A stretch of 64,000 nt of DNA from Roseococcus suduntuyensis. GTDB lineage: Bacteria > Pseudomonadota > Alphaproteobacteria > Acetobacterales > Acetobacteraceae. The stretch is taken from the NCBI RefSeq assembly GCF_014196305.1, contig NZ_JACIDJ010000005.1, forward strand, positions 186,001 to 250,000, given 5' to 3'. Of the stretch, positions 51,218 to 64,000 are shown one piece after another. Below the pieces are notes generated by a model. That model did not search any database. It was given only the letters and a program-made list of their open reading frames with translations, and was not told the DNA's origin. Position 1 is the stretch's first letter, and every line of letters begins with the position of its first letter. The position numbers and the translations under genes are program-made.

Positions 51218-52293
51218 GCCGGCGCTTTTCCCTGCCCCGGCGGGGCCTTCTGCTGGGCGGCGCGCTGCTGCCGCTGGCGGCCTGCGACGACGCCGAGGAG
51301 GCGGCGCCCGCGCCCGAGCCTGTGCGGACCGTGAAGCTCGAAAGGCTGGAACCCGCCGCGGGCATCCGCACCCGCACATTCGTGGGCCGCGTGGGCGCGG
51401 TGCGGACGGTGGAGGTGGCCTTCCAGGTGGGCGGTCGCATCACGGAGATGCCGGTGCGTGAGGGTGAGCGCCTGCCGCAGGGCAGCCTGCTGGCCGCGCT
51501 CGACCCCGAGGATCTGCGCCTCGCGGTGCAGGAGGCCGAGGTGCAGCGCAGCCTCGCCGAGCGCACCTGGCAGCGCAACCGCGGCCTCTCGCCCGGCACC
51601 GTGGCGCGTGCGGTGATCGACGAGGCCGAGGCGCAGTTCAACCTGCGCGACGTGGCCCTGCGCCAGGCGCGGCGCAACCTGGAACACGCCACCCTGCACG
51701 CGCCCTTCGACGCGCTGGTGACGCAGCGGCTGGTGGACCCCTACACCGTGGTGGCGGCCGGGACGGCGGTGCTGCGCGTGCAGGACGTGACCGAGCTGCG
51801 GGTGGCCATCTCGGTGCCAGAGGACCTCGTGGCCGTGGTCGGCCAGGAGGATCTGCTGGAGGTGGAGGCCATCCTGCCCTCGCGCCCCGACCTGCGCTTT
51901 CCGCTGACCTATCGCGAACACCGCACCCAGCCCGACGCCGTGGCGCAGACCTACCAGGTGAGCTTCGGCATGCCGCACCCGGAGGGTGTGGCCGTGCTGC
52001 CGGGCATGACCGTCGCCGTCCGGGCCCGCTACACGGGCCGCGCCGCGCCGGCCACCGAATTGACGGTGCCCATCGCCGCCATCGTCACCGGCACGCCGCC
52101 GCATGTCTGGCTGCTGGAGCCGGAGAGCGGTCCAGGGGGCGGAACGGTGCGCCGCCAGGAAGTGGCCTTGGGGGCGGTGACCGGCGAGCGCGTGGTGGTG
52201 GCCGAGGGGCTCCAGCCCGGCCAGGTGATCGTCGCCGCCGGCGCCGCGCGGCTGCGCGAGGGCATGCGCGTGCGCCCCATGGACGCGCAATAG
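51214..52293 (+). CDS. RND efflux periplasmic adaptor (membrane-fusion protein)
   Basis: This adaptor joins the RND pump to the outer membrane factor. It has 359 residues. The signal has SRRFSLPRR, Tat-like, and a lipobox ending at C24 (LAAC). The biotinyl-lipoyl-like pattern VAFQVGGRITEMPVREGERLPQGSLLAALDPEDL, an alpha hairpin and the VTELRVAISVPED beta domain are seen. The ATG at 51214 overlaps the upstream stop; a longer open frame from 50728 is rejected. The pump gene follows after 3 bases. Confidence 0.92.
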   Translation: MSRRFSLPRRGLLLGGALLPLAACDDAEEAAPAPEPVRTVKLERLEPAAGIRTRTFVGRVGAVRTVEVAFQVGGRITEMPVREGERLPQGSLLAALDPEDLRLAVQEAEVQRSLAERTWQRNRGLSPGTVARAVIDEAEAQFNLRDVALRQARRNLEHATLHAPFDALVTQRLVDPYTVVAAGTAVLRVQDVTELRVAISVPEDLVAVVGQEDLLEVEAILPSRPDLRFPLTYREHRTQPDAVAQTYQVSFGMPHPEGVAVLPGMTVAVRARYTGRAAPATELTVPIAAIVTGTPPHVWLLEPESGPGGGTVRRQEVALGAVTGERVVVAEGLQPGQVIVAAGAARLREGMRVRPMDAQ

Positions 52294-52296
52294 CCC

Positions 52297-55200
52297 ATGC
52301 GCATGGACATCGCGCGCCGCGCCATCGACACCCCCATCCACACCTGGTTGCTGGTGCTGGCCTGCCTGTTGGGCGGATGGTGGGGGATTTCCACCATCGG
52401 TCGGCTGGAGGACCCCGCCTTCACCATCCGCATCGCCGTCGTGGCCACGCAGTACCCCGGCGCCACCGCCGAGGAGGTGGAGCGCGAGGTGACGGAGGTG
52501 CTGGAATCCGCCATCCAGCAGATGCCCCAGCTCGACATCGTCCGCTCCCGCTCGCGCCCGGGCGTGTCGGAGATTGATGTGGAGCTGCGTACGACGCTGC
52601 CCTCCACCGCCATCGCCCAGGCGTGGAACGAGTTGCGCAGCCGTGTGGCCGACGCCCAACCCCAGCTGCCTTCCGGCGCGGGGCGGCCTTCGGTGAATGA
52701 TGACTTCGGGGATGTCTTCGGCGTCTACTACGCCGTCACCGCGCCTGGCTTCGATGAGCGCGAGCAGCGCGAGATCGCCCGCCTCATGCGGCGCGAATTG
52801 CTGACCGTGCCCGGCGTCGCCGATGTCGAGGTGGCCGGGCTGGTGGCCGAGGAAATCCTGGTCGAGGTGACGCAGGAGCGCCTGGCGCGGCTCGGCATTC
52901 CGCTGGATGCCGTGGTGCAGGCCATCCAGAACGAGAATGCCGTCGCCTCCGCGGGCCGGACCCAGGTGGGCGAGCGTGACCTGCGCCTCGCGCTGCGCCC
53001 CAGCCTGGACACGGTGGCGGCCTTGCAGCGCATCCGCATCGGCCGCGCCGGCACCACGGAGCAGATCGCGCTGCTCGACCTCGCCACCGTCTCGCGCCAG
53101 CCGGTGCGCCACCCGCCCCGCATCGTGGCCTTCAATGGCCAGCCCGCCTTCACCTTGGGCGTCTCGGCCATTGCGGACACGAATATCGTGGATGTGGGGC
53201 AGGCGGTGGCCGCGCGGCTGGAGGCCATGGCGCCCTACATCCCGCTGGGCGTCGAGCTGCACCCGATCTACCAGCAGCATGAGGTGGTGGACGAGGCCAT
53301 CAACGACTTCATCCTCAACCTCGCCGTCTCGGTCGCCATCGTGGTGGGCGTGCTGTGCTTGTTCATGGGCTGGCGGGTCGGGCTGGTGGTGGGGGGCACG
53401 CTGTTCCTGACCGTGGCGGGGACGGTCTTCGGCATGCGGATCATGGGCCTGGAGATGGAGCGCATCTCGCTGGGCGCGCTGATCATCGCCATGGGCATGC
53501 TGGTGGACAATGCGGTGGTGGTGGCCGAGGGCATGCTGATCAACATGCAGCGCGGCCGCACCGCGCGTGACGCGGCGGCCGACGCGGCAGGGCGCACGCA
53601 GATGCCGCTGCTGGGCGCCACCGTCATCGGCATCCTGGCCTTCGCCGGCATCGGGCTCTCGCCGGACCAGACGGGGGAGTTCCTGTTCTCCCTGTTTGCC
53701 GTCATCGCCATGTCGCTGCTGCTGAGCTGGCTGCTGGCCGTGACCGTGACGCCGCTCTTCGGCCATTACCTGCTGAAGGCAGGGAAGGAGGACGCGACCG
53801 ATCCCTATGCCGGCCGGACCTACCGTGCCTATCGCGGCCTGCTGGTCACGACGCTGCGCCTGCGCTGGCTGACCATGTTGTTGCTGGTGGCGCTGACCGG
53901 CGCCTCGCTCTGGGCCTTCGGCATGGTGCGCCAGGGCTTTTTTCCGGATTCCAACACGCCCATCTTCCTGGTGGATTTCCAGCTGCCCCAGGGCACCGAC
54001 ATCCGGGCCACCGACGCGGCCATGGCGCCCCTCGACCGCATGATCCTGGAGACGGAGGGCGTGGTCTCGGTCGCGCGCTTCGTGGGGCAGGGGGCCTCAC
54101 GCTTCATGCTGACCTACCAGGGCGAGCGCGCGAATCCGGGCTATGGGCAGTTCATCATCCGGGCCGAGAGCCTGGAGGCCATCACGCGCATGGAAAGCGA
54201 CCTCGCGCGCCGCATCGCCGCCACCCACCCCGACGCGCAGGTGCGGGTGCAGCGTCTGGTCTTCGGGCCTGGCGCGGAGGCGCGCATCGCCGCGCGCTTC
54301 TCGGGCCCCGACGCCGATGTGCTGCGCGCCCTGGCCGCCGAGGCCATCGCGCGGCTGGAGGCCGATGACCGCATCACCGACCTGCGACACGACTGGCACG
54401 CGCGGGAGCTGGTGGCCGTGCCCCGCCTGGAGGAGGAACGCATGCGCGTGGCGGGTGTGGCCCGCACCGACATCGCGCAGACACTGCTCTTCGCCACCTC
54501 GGGCGTGCGGGCGGGTGAATACCGCGAGGGCGACACCATCATCCCCATCCTGACCCGCGCGCCGGAGGCCGAGCGCGGCGACATGGGCCGGCTGCAGGAC
54601 CGCCTGGTCTGGAGCCAGGCCGAACAGGCGCATGTGCCGCTCTCCCAGCTCATGACCCGGCTGGAGACGGTGCAGGAGGACACGCTGATCCAGCGGCGGA
54701 ACCGCGTGCGGACACTGACGGTGCAGGCCAACCCGGGCCCGGGTGAGACGGCGGCCGATGCCTTCGCGCGCATACGGGGCGGCATCGAGGACATCCCGCT
54801 GCCGCCCGGCTACATGCTGGAATGGGGCGGCGAGTTCGAGAACTCCCAGCGCGCGCAGGAGGCGCTGGGCGCGCAGCTGCCCTTCAGCTTCATCCCGATG
54901 CTGGTCATCTCCATCCTGTTGTTTGGCCGGCTGCGCCAGCCGCTGATCGTCTGGGCGGTGGTGCCCATGGCCATCTGCGGCGTGGCGCTGGGCTTGCTCG
55001 CCACCGGCATGCCCTTCACCTTCACGGCGCTGCTGGGGCTGCTCAGCCTGTCGGGGATGCTGATGAAGAACGCGATCGTGCTGGTGGACGAGATCGACAC
55101 GCGCATCGCGGAGGGGGAGGCGCTGTCGGACGCCATCACGGACGGCGCGGTCAGCCGCCTCCGGCCGGTCTTCCTGGCGGCGGCGACGACCATCCTGGGC

Positions 55201-55362
55201 ATGGTGCCGCTGCTGGGCGACGCCTTCTTCGCCAGCATGGCGGTGACCATCATGGCGGGGCTCGCCTTCGCCTCCCTGCTGACGCTGTTCGCCGTGCCGG
55301 CGCTCTACGCGATCCTCTTCGCCGCGCCTGCGCCTGGGCGAGCACCGGCCGTCGCCACATGA
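52297..55362 (+). CDS. RND family efflux transporter permease
   Basis: This is the inner-membrane proton-driven pump of the HAE-RND superfamily, 1021 residues. There is one N-terminal helix (15-34) and a first periplasmic part with ATQYPGATAEEVEREVTEVLE. The helix-4 motif is GMLVDNAVVVAEG, giving D404; the second aspartate of AcrB is an asparagine here (N405), as in many relatives. A second periplasmic domain and a C-terminal helix bundle (LSGMLMKNAIVLVDEID, FLAAATTILGMVPL) complete it. The drug range cannot be predicted. Its stop overlaps the TetR ATG. Confidence 0.94.
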   Translation: MRMDIARRAIDTPIHTWLLVLACLLGGWWGISTIGRLEDPAFTIRIAVVATQYPGATAEEVEREVTEVLESAIQQMPQLDIVRSRSRPGVSEIDVELRTTLPSTAIAQAWNELRSRVADAQPQLPSGAGRPSVNDDFGDVFGVYYAVTAPGFDEREQREIARLMRRELLTVPGVADVEVAGLVAEEILVEVTQERLARLGIPLDAVVQAIQNENAVASAGRTQVGERDLRLALRPSLDTVAALQRIRIGRAGTTEQIALLDLATVSRQPVRHPPRIVAFNGQPAFTLGVSAIADTNIVDVGQAVAARLEAMAPYIPLGVELHPIYQQHEVVDEAINDFILNLAVSVAIVVGVLCLFMGWRVGLVVGGTLFLTVAGTVFGMRIMGLEMERISLGALIIAMGMLVDNAVVVAEGMLINMQRGRTARDAAADAAGRTQMPLLGATVIGILAFAGIGLSPDQTGEFLFSLFAVIAMSLLLSWLLAVTVTPLFGHYLLKAGKEDATDPYAGRTYRAYRGLLVTTLRLRWLTMLLLVALTGASLWAFGMVRQGFFPDSNTPIFLVDFQLPQGTDIRATDAAMAPLDRMILETEGVVSVARFVGQGASRFMLTYQGERANPGYGQFIIRAESLEAITRMESDLARRIAATHPDAQVRVQRLVFGPGAEARIAARFSGPDADVLRALAAEAIARLEADDRITDLRHDWHARELVAVPRLEEERMRVAGVARTDIAQTLLFATSGVRAGEYREGDTIIPILTRAPEAERGDMGRLQDRLVWSQAEQAHVPLSQLMTRLETVQEDTLIQRRNRVRTLTVQANPGPGETAADAFARIRGGIEDIPLPPGYMLEWGGEFENSQRAQEALGAQLPFSFIPMLVISILLFGRLRQPLIVWAVVPMAICGVALGLLATGMPFTFTALLGLLSLSGMLMKNAIVLVDEIDTRIAEGEALSDAITDGAVSRLRPVFLAAATTILGMVPLLGDAFFASMAVTIMAGLAFASLLTLFAVPALYAILFAAPAPGRAPAVAT

Positions 55363-55964
55363 CGCGCCGGCCGCTCGACGAGGCCCTGCGGGAGGAGCGG
55401 CGGCGCCAGGTGCTGGATGCCGCGTTGGAATGCTTCCGCAGGGAGGGGTTCCGCGGCGCCAGCATGGCCGACATCTGCCAGGCGGCCCGGATGAGCCCCG
55501 GCCACCTCTACCACTACTTCGCGGGCAAGGAGGCCATCATCGAGGCCATCGCCGAGGATGACCTCGCCCGGCGCCTGGCCGAGGTGGAGCGCGCGGCGGC
55601 CGCGCCCGATGTCCTCGACGCGCTGATCACCTTCGGCGTGGAGACGCGCGACCACGCGACGAGCGGGGGGCTGGGCGGCGCGCTGCGCGCCGAGATCGCC
55701 GCCGAGGCCAGCCACAACCCGCGCATCGCCGCCATCCTGACCCGCTTCCATGGCCGGCTGGAAGCGCGGCTCGGCAAGGTGCTGGCGGCCGCGCAGCGCC
55801 AGGGCCAGGTGGACCCGGCGCTGGACCCCGCGGTGCTGGCGGTGGTGGTGGGCCTGATGGCGGATGGCTTCCATGCGAGGCTGGCCTCGGAGCCGGGCCT
55901 TGCCGAGCGGGAACGGATGCTGGCCATGGGCGCGGTGCTGCGGCGGATGCTGTCCGGGCGCTGA
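55359..55964 (+). CDS. TetR/AcrR family transcriptional regulator
   Basis: This is a repressor-type protein of 201 residues. The N-terminal HTH covers about residues 34-57 (FRGASMADICQAARMSPGHLYHYFAGKEAI), the typical TetR recognition helix. The ligand domain of about 140 residues has no recognisable specificity. It is the last gene of the efflux operon, overlapping the pump stop (ATGA), so it is likely autoregulated through the palindrome at 49656-49677. An upstream open frame inside the pump gene is rejected. Confidence 0.92.
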   Translation: MTRRPLDEALREERRRQVLDAALECFRREGFRGASMADICQAARMSPGHLYHYFAGKEAIIEAIAEDDLARRLAEVERAAAAPDVLDALITFGVETRDHATSGGLGGALRAEIAAEASHNPRIAAILTRFHGRLEARLGKVLAAAQRQGQVDPALDPAVLAVVVGLMADGFHARLASEPGLAERERMLAMGAVLRRMLSGR

Positions 55965-55973
55965 GGCGCAGAC

Positions 55974-56006
55974 AAAGAAAAACCCGCCGCCCTTTCGGGC
56001 GACGGG
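55974..56006 (-). terminator. Intrinsic terminator of glnA (minus strand)
   Basis: Read on the minus strand, CCCGTCGCCC, a GAAA loop and GGGCGGCGGG form a 10-bp stem with one mismatch, followed by TTTTTCTTTG. It lies 27 bases after the glnA stop and also separates it from the converging tetR gene. Confidence 0.85.
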
Positions 56007-56032
56007 CCATTTCAGACGGCCGTCTCCGGCTG

Positions 56033-57457
<1,425 letters not shown>

Positions 57458-57578
57458 GTCGTCTCTGTCCTGTTCCTGCGTCCCTGTTCACGTTCCCGCG
57501 GGGGGGTGTTCCGCCCCCGCAGCCGCCACACCACCGACCAGGGACGCGCCCAGGGCCGGCGTGCTGCGATAAGCCTTG

Positions 57579-57607
57579 CCCGCCGCCCGGATGCGCCGGG
57601 CGGCGGG
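57579..57607 (-). other. Perfect 12-bp hairpin between glnB and glnA
   Basis: The arms 57579-57590 and 57596-57607 are perfect reverse complements with a five-base loop. On the minus transcript the hairpin starts 4 bases after the glnB stop. No T-run follows. It may set the ratio of PII to glutamine synthetase by processing or partial attenuation. The structure is seen; the role is inferred. Confidence 0.6.
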
Positions 57608-57611
57608 AAAC

Positions 57612-59487
<1,876 letters not shown>

Positions 59488-59499
59488 GCGCCCCACTGC

Positions 59500-59576
59500 G
59501 GCGGCCATAGCTCAGGTGGTAGAGCGCCAGGTTGTGGTCTTGGATGTCGCGGGTTCGAGTCCCGTTGGTCGCCCCA
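59500..59576 (+). tRNA. tRNA-His (GTG anticodon)
   Basis: A full cloverleaf folds by eye: acceptor GCGGCCA (59501-59507) with TGGTCGC (59566-59572), a four-pair D stem, anticodon stem CCAGG/CTTGG with loop TTGTGGT and anticodon GTG (59534-59536), and T arm GCGGG-TTCGAGT-CCCGT. The encoded G at 59500 is the -1 guanosine typical of tRNA-His, opposite C73, and CCA is encoded at 59574-59576. The convergent gmd stop is 12 bases away. Confidence 0.97.
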
Positions 59577-59588
59577 GTTCCTTCTCCC

Positions 59589-60629
<1,041 letters not shown>

Positions 60630-60676
60630 TCAGCCCTGAGGGGGAAGGGTAGCATGCCGCCGCCACGGGCCGGAAC

Positions 60677-63025
60677 ATGGCCCTCTGCGCCCTGGTTCCC
60701 TGCCATGGTTTCGGGCATTCTGCCGGCATGTTGGGCCACAGCACGGCAGCCGCTTCGCTCCAGCCGGGGGACCTGCCCGCGGAGGCGGGCGGGCACGCGC
60801 AACCCGCCCCGGGCCTGGCCCGGCACATCACCCTGCTCGCGCTGCTGCTGCTGATGCCGGCGCTGGCGCTTGGCCTCATCACCTCCTTCAACCTGGCCTC
60901 GCGGCTGCGCGCGGGCATGGAAGCCAGCTTCGCCGCCGCCGCCGCCGCGGGGGCGCTGGCCGTCGCTGACCAGGTGGAGACGCGCGCCGTGCTGCTGGAG
61001 GCGCTGGCCGCCTCGCCGCTGATCGATGCGGGGCCGGCGGCGGAGGAGGATTTCCGCCAGCAGGCGCGCCGTGCCCTGGGCGGCCGCGGACCCTGGATCA
61101 CGCTGGTCTCCACCGCCGCGCCGGACCGCCCCCCGCTCCACACCCGGGGCGAGGCCGAGGGGCCGCCCCCCTTGCCCGCGGCCGCGCTCGCACAGGTGAT
61201 GCGTGATGGCGTGGCGGTGGTGGACCGCCATGGCGAAGAGGGAGCGGGGCGGCGGGATCAGCTCCTCCTGGTCGTGCCTGTGCTGCGCGACCGGGTGGTG
61301 CTGGGTGCGCTTGCCAGCCCGGTCACGCAGACGGTGCTGCTGGAGGCGCTGTCCCGCGCCACCCGGCCGCCCGGGGCCTTCCTGATGCTCCTGGACCCGG
61401 ACGGCGCCGTGGTGGCCGCGCACGGCTTGGCGCCCGATGACGCCGACTGGACGGCACCGCCCTCCCTGCGCGCGGCGCTGGCGGCAGGGGGCGCTGCCAC
61501 CCAACGCGCGCCTGGCGGCGCTGCCACTCTGCGCGCGCCTGGCGGCGCGACCACCCTGCGCGCGCCAGGGCCGGAGGGCGTCTCGGCCGTGCTTTTCGCC
61601 GCGCCATTGCCGCTGGCGGGCTGGGTCGTGGTGGCGGGGCAGGCGGAATCCCGCTTCTCCGCCGGCTGGACCGGCCCCGCCTTGCTGCAATGGGGTGGAG
61701 GGCTGGCCATGATCGCGCTGGGGCTGCTGCTGGCCGGCCAGTTCGCCCGCCGCCTGCTGGCGGCGCTGGCGGCCATCCGGGCCCCCCGCCCTGGGGGGCT
61801 GCGTGTCGCGGAATTCGAGGCGCTGGGCGCGACCATCGCGGCCACCGAGGGCGCCCTGCGGCAGGAAGCCGCGCGGGCCGAGCGCGCGGCCGCCCGCACC
61901 ACCCATCTCGCCCGAACCGCCGAGGACGACCGGCTGCTGCTGGAATCCGTCGTGCGCTCGGTACCCGAACCCATCTTCGTGAAGGACCGGGACCTGCGCT
62001 ATGTGCTCATCAACGACGCCGCCGCGCGCTCCATGGGCTGGAATGAACGCGACTGCATCGGCCGCACCGCCGCCGAGATGACGCGGCCCGACGTGGTAGA
62101 ACGCTTCGACACCCAGGACCGCACCGTGCTGGCGGCCGGCCGCACCATGGAATTCGAGGACCAGATCGTGCTGGAACGCGGCGTCACGCGCTGCTACCGC
62201 ACCATCAAGGCGCCCTGGCGCGACAGCGCGGGCCGCGTGCTGGGCGTGGTGGGCGTGGCGCGCGACGTGACGCGCCGCCGCGCGGCGGAGGAACGCCTGC
62301 GCGCGGCCGAGGCCGCCATGCGCCGCATCGCCCGCGCGGACAGCCTGACGGTGATGAGCCTCGGCATCGCGCATGAGCTGAACCAGCCGCTGACCGCGGC
62401 CTCCAACTTCCAGCGGGCATCGCTGCGCTGGCTCGACCAGGCGGCCTCCGACCCCGGGCGCCTGGCCGCGGCCCGTTCCGCGATCGAGGAGGCCTCGGCC
62501 GAGACGCTCCGCGCCGCCGCCATCCTGCGCCAAATGCGCGACTTCATTGATCGTGGCCAGACCGAGCGCACCACGGTCGAGCTCGGCCCCCTGCTGGCCG
62601 ACACGATGGCCCTGTTCCGCGCCGCCCGCGCGGAGGAGAAGCTGCCCGTGGAGCTGGACGTCCCCGAGGGCGGCCATGCCGTGATGGGGGACCGGGTGCA
62701 GCTGCAGCAGGTCTTCGTGAACCTGCTGCGCAACGCCATCGAGGCGACGGAAGGTCAGACGGAGCGCGGCCTCGCCGTCTCGCTGAAGGCAGAGGGCGGC
62801 ATGGCGCGGGTCATCCTGGCCGATCGCGGCCCCGGCCTGCCGGAGGAGGTGACGGAACGCATGTTCGAACCCTTCGTCTCCACCCGTGCCGAGGGCATGG
62901 GCATCGGCCTGTCCATCGCGCGCACCATCATCGAATCCCATGGCGGGCGCATCACCGCGCGGGCCCGGCCCGGGGGTGGCACCGAGTTCGTGCTGGACCT
63001 GCCGCTGCACATGGCCCTTGCATGA
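60677..63025 (+). CDS. PAS-containing sensor histidine kinase
   Basis: This is an inner-membrane sensor kinase of 782 residues. Membrane segments near 50-71 and 336-362 enclose a periplasmic sensor domain of about 265 residues. A PAS domain follows (about 424-540, SVPEPIFVKDRDLRYVLIND). The H-box is GIAHELNQPLTAASNFQR with H566. N-box NLLRNAIEA and G-boxes DRGPGL and GMGIGLSIARTI complete the ATPase. The sensor domain contains three 27-base tandem repeats (61487-61567). The signal is unknown. The start is uncertain; ATG at 60728 would shorten it by 17 residues. It overlaps the regulator gene by 4 bases. Confidence 0.9.
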   Translation: MALCALVPCHGFGHSAGMLGHSTAAASLQPGDLPAEAGGHAQPAPGLARHITLLALLLLMPALALGLITSFNLASRLRAGMEASFAAAAAAGALAVADQVETRAVLLEALAASPLIDAGPAAEEDFRQQARRALGGRGPWITLVSTAAPDRPPLHTRGEAEGPPPLPAAALAQVMRDGVAVVDRHGEEGAGRRDQLLLVVPVLRDRVVLGALASPVTQTVLLEALSRATRPPGAFLMLLDPDGAVVAAHGLAPDDADWTAPPSLRAALAAGGAATQRAPGGAATLRAPGGATTLRAPGPEGVSAVLFAAPLPLAGWVVVAGQAESRFSAGWTGPALLQWGGGLAMIALGLLLAGQFARRLLAALAAIRAPRPGGLRVAEFEALGATIAATEGALRQEAARAERAAARTTHLARTAEDDRLLLESVVRSVPEPIFVKDRDLRYVLINDAAARSMGWNERDCIGRTAAEMTRPDVVERFDTQDRTVLAAGRTMEFEDQIVLERGVTRCYRTIKAPWRDSAGRVLGVVGVARDVTRRRAAEERLRAAEAAMRRIARADSLTVMSLGIAHELNQPLTAASNFQRASLRWLDQAASDPGRLAAARSAIEEASAETLRAAAILRQMRDFIDRGQTERTTVELGPLLADTMALFRAARAEEKLPVELDVPEGGHAVMGDRVQLQQVFVNLLRNAIEATEGQTERGLAVSLKAEGGMARVILADRGPGLPEEVTERMFEPFVSTRAEGMGIGLSIARTIIESHGGRITARARPGGGTEFVLDLPLHMALA
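61487..61567 (+). repeat. Three 27-bp tandem repeats inside the histidine kinase gene
   Basis: Units 61487-61513, 61514-61540 and 61541-61567 encode GGAATQRAP, GGAATLRAP and GGATTLRAP. They are in frame and lie in the periplasmic sensor region before the second membrane segment. Small differences between units show that the array is not brand new. Copy-number change would add or remove nine residues without a frameshift. Confidence 0.9.
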
Positions 63026-63639
63026 GGCAGGTGGTGCATGTGGTGGATGACCACGCGGCCATCCGCCGTTCGCTTGCGCTGCTGCTCCAGGCGGCGGGGC
63101 ATGAGGTGGTGCTGCACGAAAGCGGAGATGCGCTGCTCGAAGCCGCCGATGCGGGGCTGCAGCCGGGCTGCATCATCCTCGACGTGCGCATGCCCGGACG
63201 TGACGGGCTGGCCGTGATGGAATTGCTGGCCCGCCGCCCGCTCGCCCTGCCGGTCATCATCGTGACCGGCCATGGCGACATACCGCTGGCGGTGCGCGCC
63301 ATGCGCGCCGGCGCGCACGACTTCATCGAGAAGCCCTATCCGGAGGAGCGCATCCTGGGCGCGGTGGAGGAGGCGCTGGAGGCCGCCCGCGCCGCGGTGG
63401 ACGAGAAGGCGCGCGCGGCCGAGGCCCAGGCGCGCATCGCCACACTCACCCCGCGCGAGGGCGAGGTGCTGGCGGCCCTCGTCTCCGGCCAGTCGAACAA
63501 GGGCACGGCGGCCAAGCTTGGCATCAGCCCGCGCACGGTGGAGGTGCACCGCGCGCATTTGATGGAGAAGCTGGGCGTGCGAAGCCTGCCGGAGGCGGTG
63601 CGGATGTATCTCGCGGCCGGCGTGCCGCAGGATTCCTGA
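63022..63639 (+). CDS. FixJ-family response regulator
   Basis: This is a two-component DNA-binding regulator of 205 residues. The receiver domain has D9-D10, the phosphorylated D54 (ILDVRMPG) and K104 (EKPY). The C-terminal LuxR-type HTH is LTPREGEVLAALVSGQSNKGTAAKLGISPRTVEVHRAHLMEKL. It overlaps the kinase gene as ATGA, so the two form one signalling pair resembling FixL/FixJ in layout. The kinase has no evident haem-binding PAS signature, so oxygen sensing is not supported. Confidence 0.94.
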   Translation: MRQVVHVVDDHAAIRRSLALLLQAAGHEVVLHESGDALLEAADAGLQPGCIILDVRMPGRDGLAVMELLARRPLALPVIIVTGHGDIPLAVRAMRAGAHDFIEKPYPEERILGAVEEALEAARAAVDEKARAAEAQARIATLTPREGEVLAALVSGQSNKGTAAKLGISPRTVEVHRAHLMEKLGVRSLPEAVRMYLAAGVPQDS

Positions 63640-63672
63640 GGCGGGGCCCCGTATCGCGTGGTTCACGCCTCC

Positions 63673-63685
63673 GGGCGTTACGCCC
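63673..63685 (+). other. Short hairpin after the response regulator gene
   Basis: GGGCG-TTA-CGCCC (63673-63685) lies between the converging regulator and Rieske genes. There is no T-run, so it is only a weak terminator candidate. Confidence 0.35.
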
Positions 63686-63700
63686 TGCTGCGATCACGCT

Positions 63701-64000
63701 CTACAAGTCCACCACCACATAGGCCTGCTCGACCCGCACGGGGAAGGTCTCGGCCTGGAGGGTCGCGCCATCCTCCACGCAGGCGGGGAAGGCGCGCACC
63801 TTCATGCGCCGCGGGTCGAAGCGGGAACGCCCGGTGCGGATGTCGAACTCCCAGGCATGCCAGGGGCAGCGCACGATCTCGCCCGCGCGGCCATAGCGGT
63901 ATTCGCCGGGGCAGGGGCTTTCCACCAGGCCCATGACGGGGCCCTTGTGCAGCGGGCCGCCCTGGTGCGGGCAGCGGTCACTCAACGCGAAGAACTCGCC
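63701..64000 (-). CDS. Rieske [2Fe-2S] domain protein (partial, N-terminus outside window)
   Basis: The minus-strand frame runs from the window edge to a stop at 63701, about 99 residues. The Rieske cluster is complete: CPH in DRCPHQGGPLHKG and CPWHAWEFD supply the two cysteine-histidine pairs that hold the 2Fe-2S centre. It looks like a small ferredoxin-type or NirD-like Rieske protein, since the frame ends soon after (EQAYVVVDL). The reading frame continues past base 64000 (GEFFALS), so the start lies outside. Confidence 0.88.
   Translation of the reverse strand, partial: GEFFALSDRCPHQGGPLHKGPVMGLVESPCPGEYRYGRAGEIVRCPWHAWEFDIRTGRSRFDPRRMKVRAFPACVEDGATLQAETFPVRVEQAYVVVDL

Overview
The window is chromosomal DNA from a GC-rich alphaproteobacterium. 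The gene content and protein style point to the Rhodospirillales, most likely an Acetobacteraceae of the Roseomonas type. That placement is an inference from several signs: HdaA rather than a gammaproteobacterial Hda, a glnB-glnA pair, a tiny aa3-oxidase subunit IV-like gene, a Bug-type binding protein beside a fused 5-oxoprolinase, and the ribosomal gene order. About the first third is core translation and transcription machinery. The rest is ordinary housekeeping plus accessory blocks. There is no rRNA, CRISPR array, insertion sequence or prophage. No gap exceeds 300 bases; the two largest (4352-4636 and 57951-58247) are described as features.

Region 1 (1-21100) holds the end of rpoB, then rpoC, a promoter-bearing leader, and a long co-directional run: rpsL-rpsG-tuf, the S10/spc ribosomal genes, secY-adk, and rpsM-rpsK-rpoA-rplQ, closed by a strong intrinsic terminator at 21061-21091. 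Many neighbours overlap by 1-11 bases, which implies translational coupling. fusA, which normally lies between rpsG and tuf, is absent. Several strong RNA hairpins sit inside the run: between rplE and rpsN, over the rpmD stop, ahead of rpsM, and between rpoA and rplQ.

Region 2 (21170-27532) starts with two tandem DGPF/YCII genes translationally coupled to an ECF42-type sigma factor. A BaiN-like flavoprotein, a convergent short-chain dehydrogenase, the yicC-gmk pair and an AEC-family carrier follow.

Region 3 (27537-36436) has a minus-strand operon reading DUF2066-like protein, phosphatidyltransferase, AI-2E/PerM-type permease, HdaA, polyphosphate kinase and Ppx/GppA. It diverges from purM-purN and the small oxidase-subunit-like gene. 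purM appears to start at CTG.

Region 4 (36444-49641) contains ndk and an ABC-F ATPase with an apparently leaderless promoter, coupled to a methyltransferase and an epoxide-hydrolase-like enzyme. A solute-binding protein, a 5-oxoprolinase, an AsmA-family protein and an M20 peptidase follow.

Region 5 (49656-55964) is a self-contained efflux operon: outer-membrane factor, membrane-fusion protein, RND pump and TetR repressor. A perfect 22-bp palindrome at its head is the likely operator.

Region 6 (55974-64000) carries glnB-glnA on the minus strand, an aminotransferase, tRNA-His, a lone gmd, a PAS histidine kinase with its FixJ-type regulator, and the C-terminal end of a Rieske protein cut by the window edge.

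I see no clearly undescribed system. The observations most worth following are the missing fusA with oddly biased tuf, the CTG start of purM, the operator palindrome, the DGPF-ECF42 module, and the uncharacterised hairpins in the ribosomal operon.
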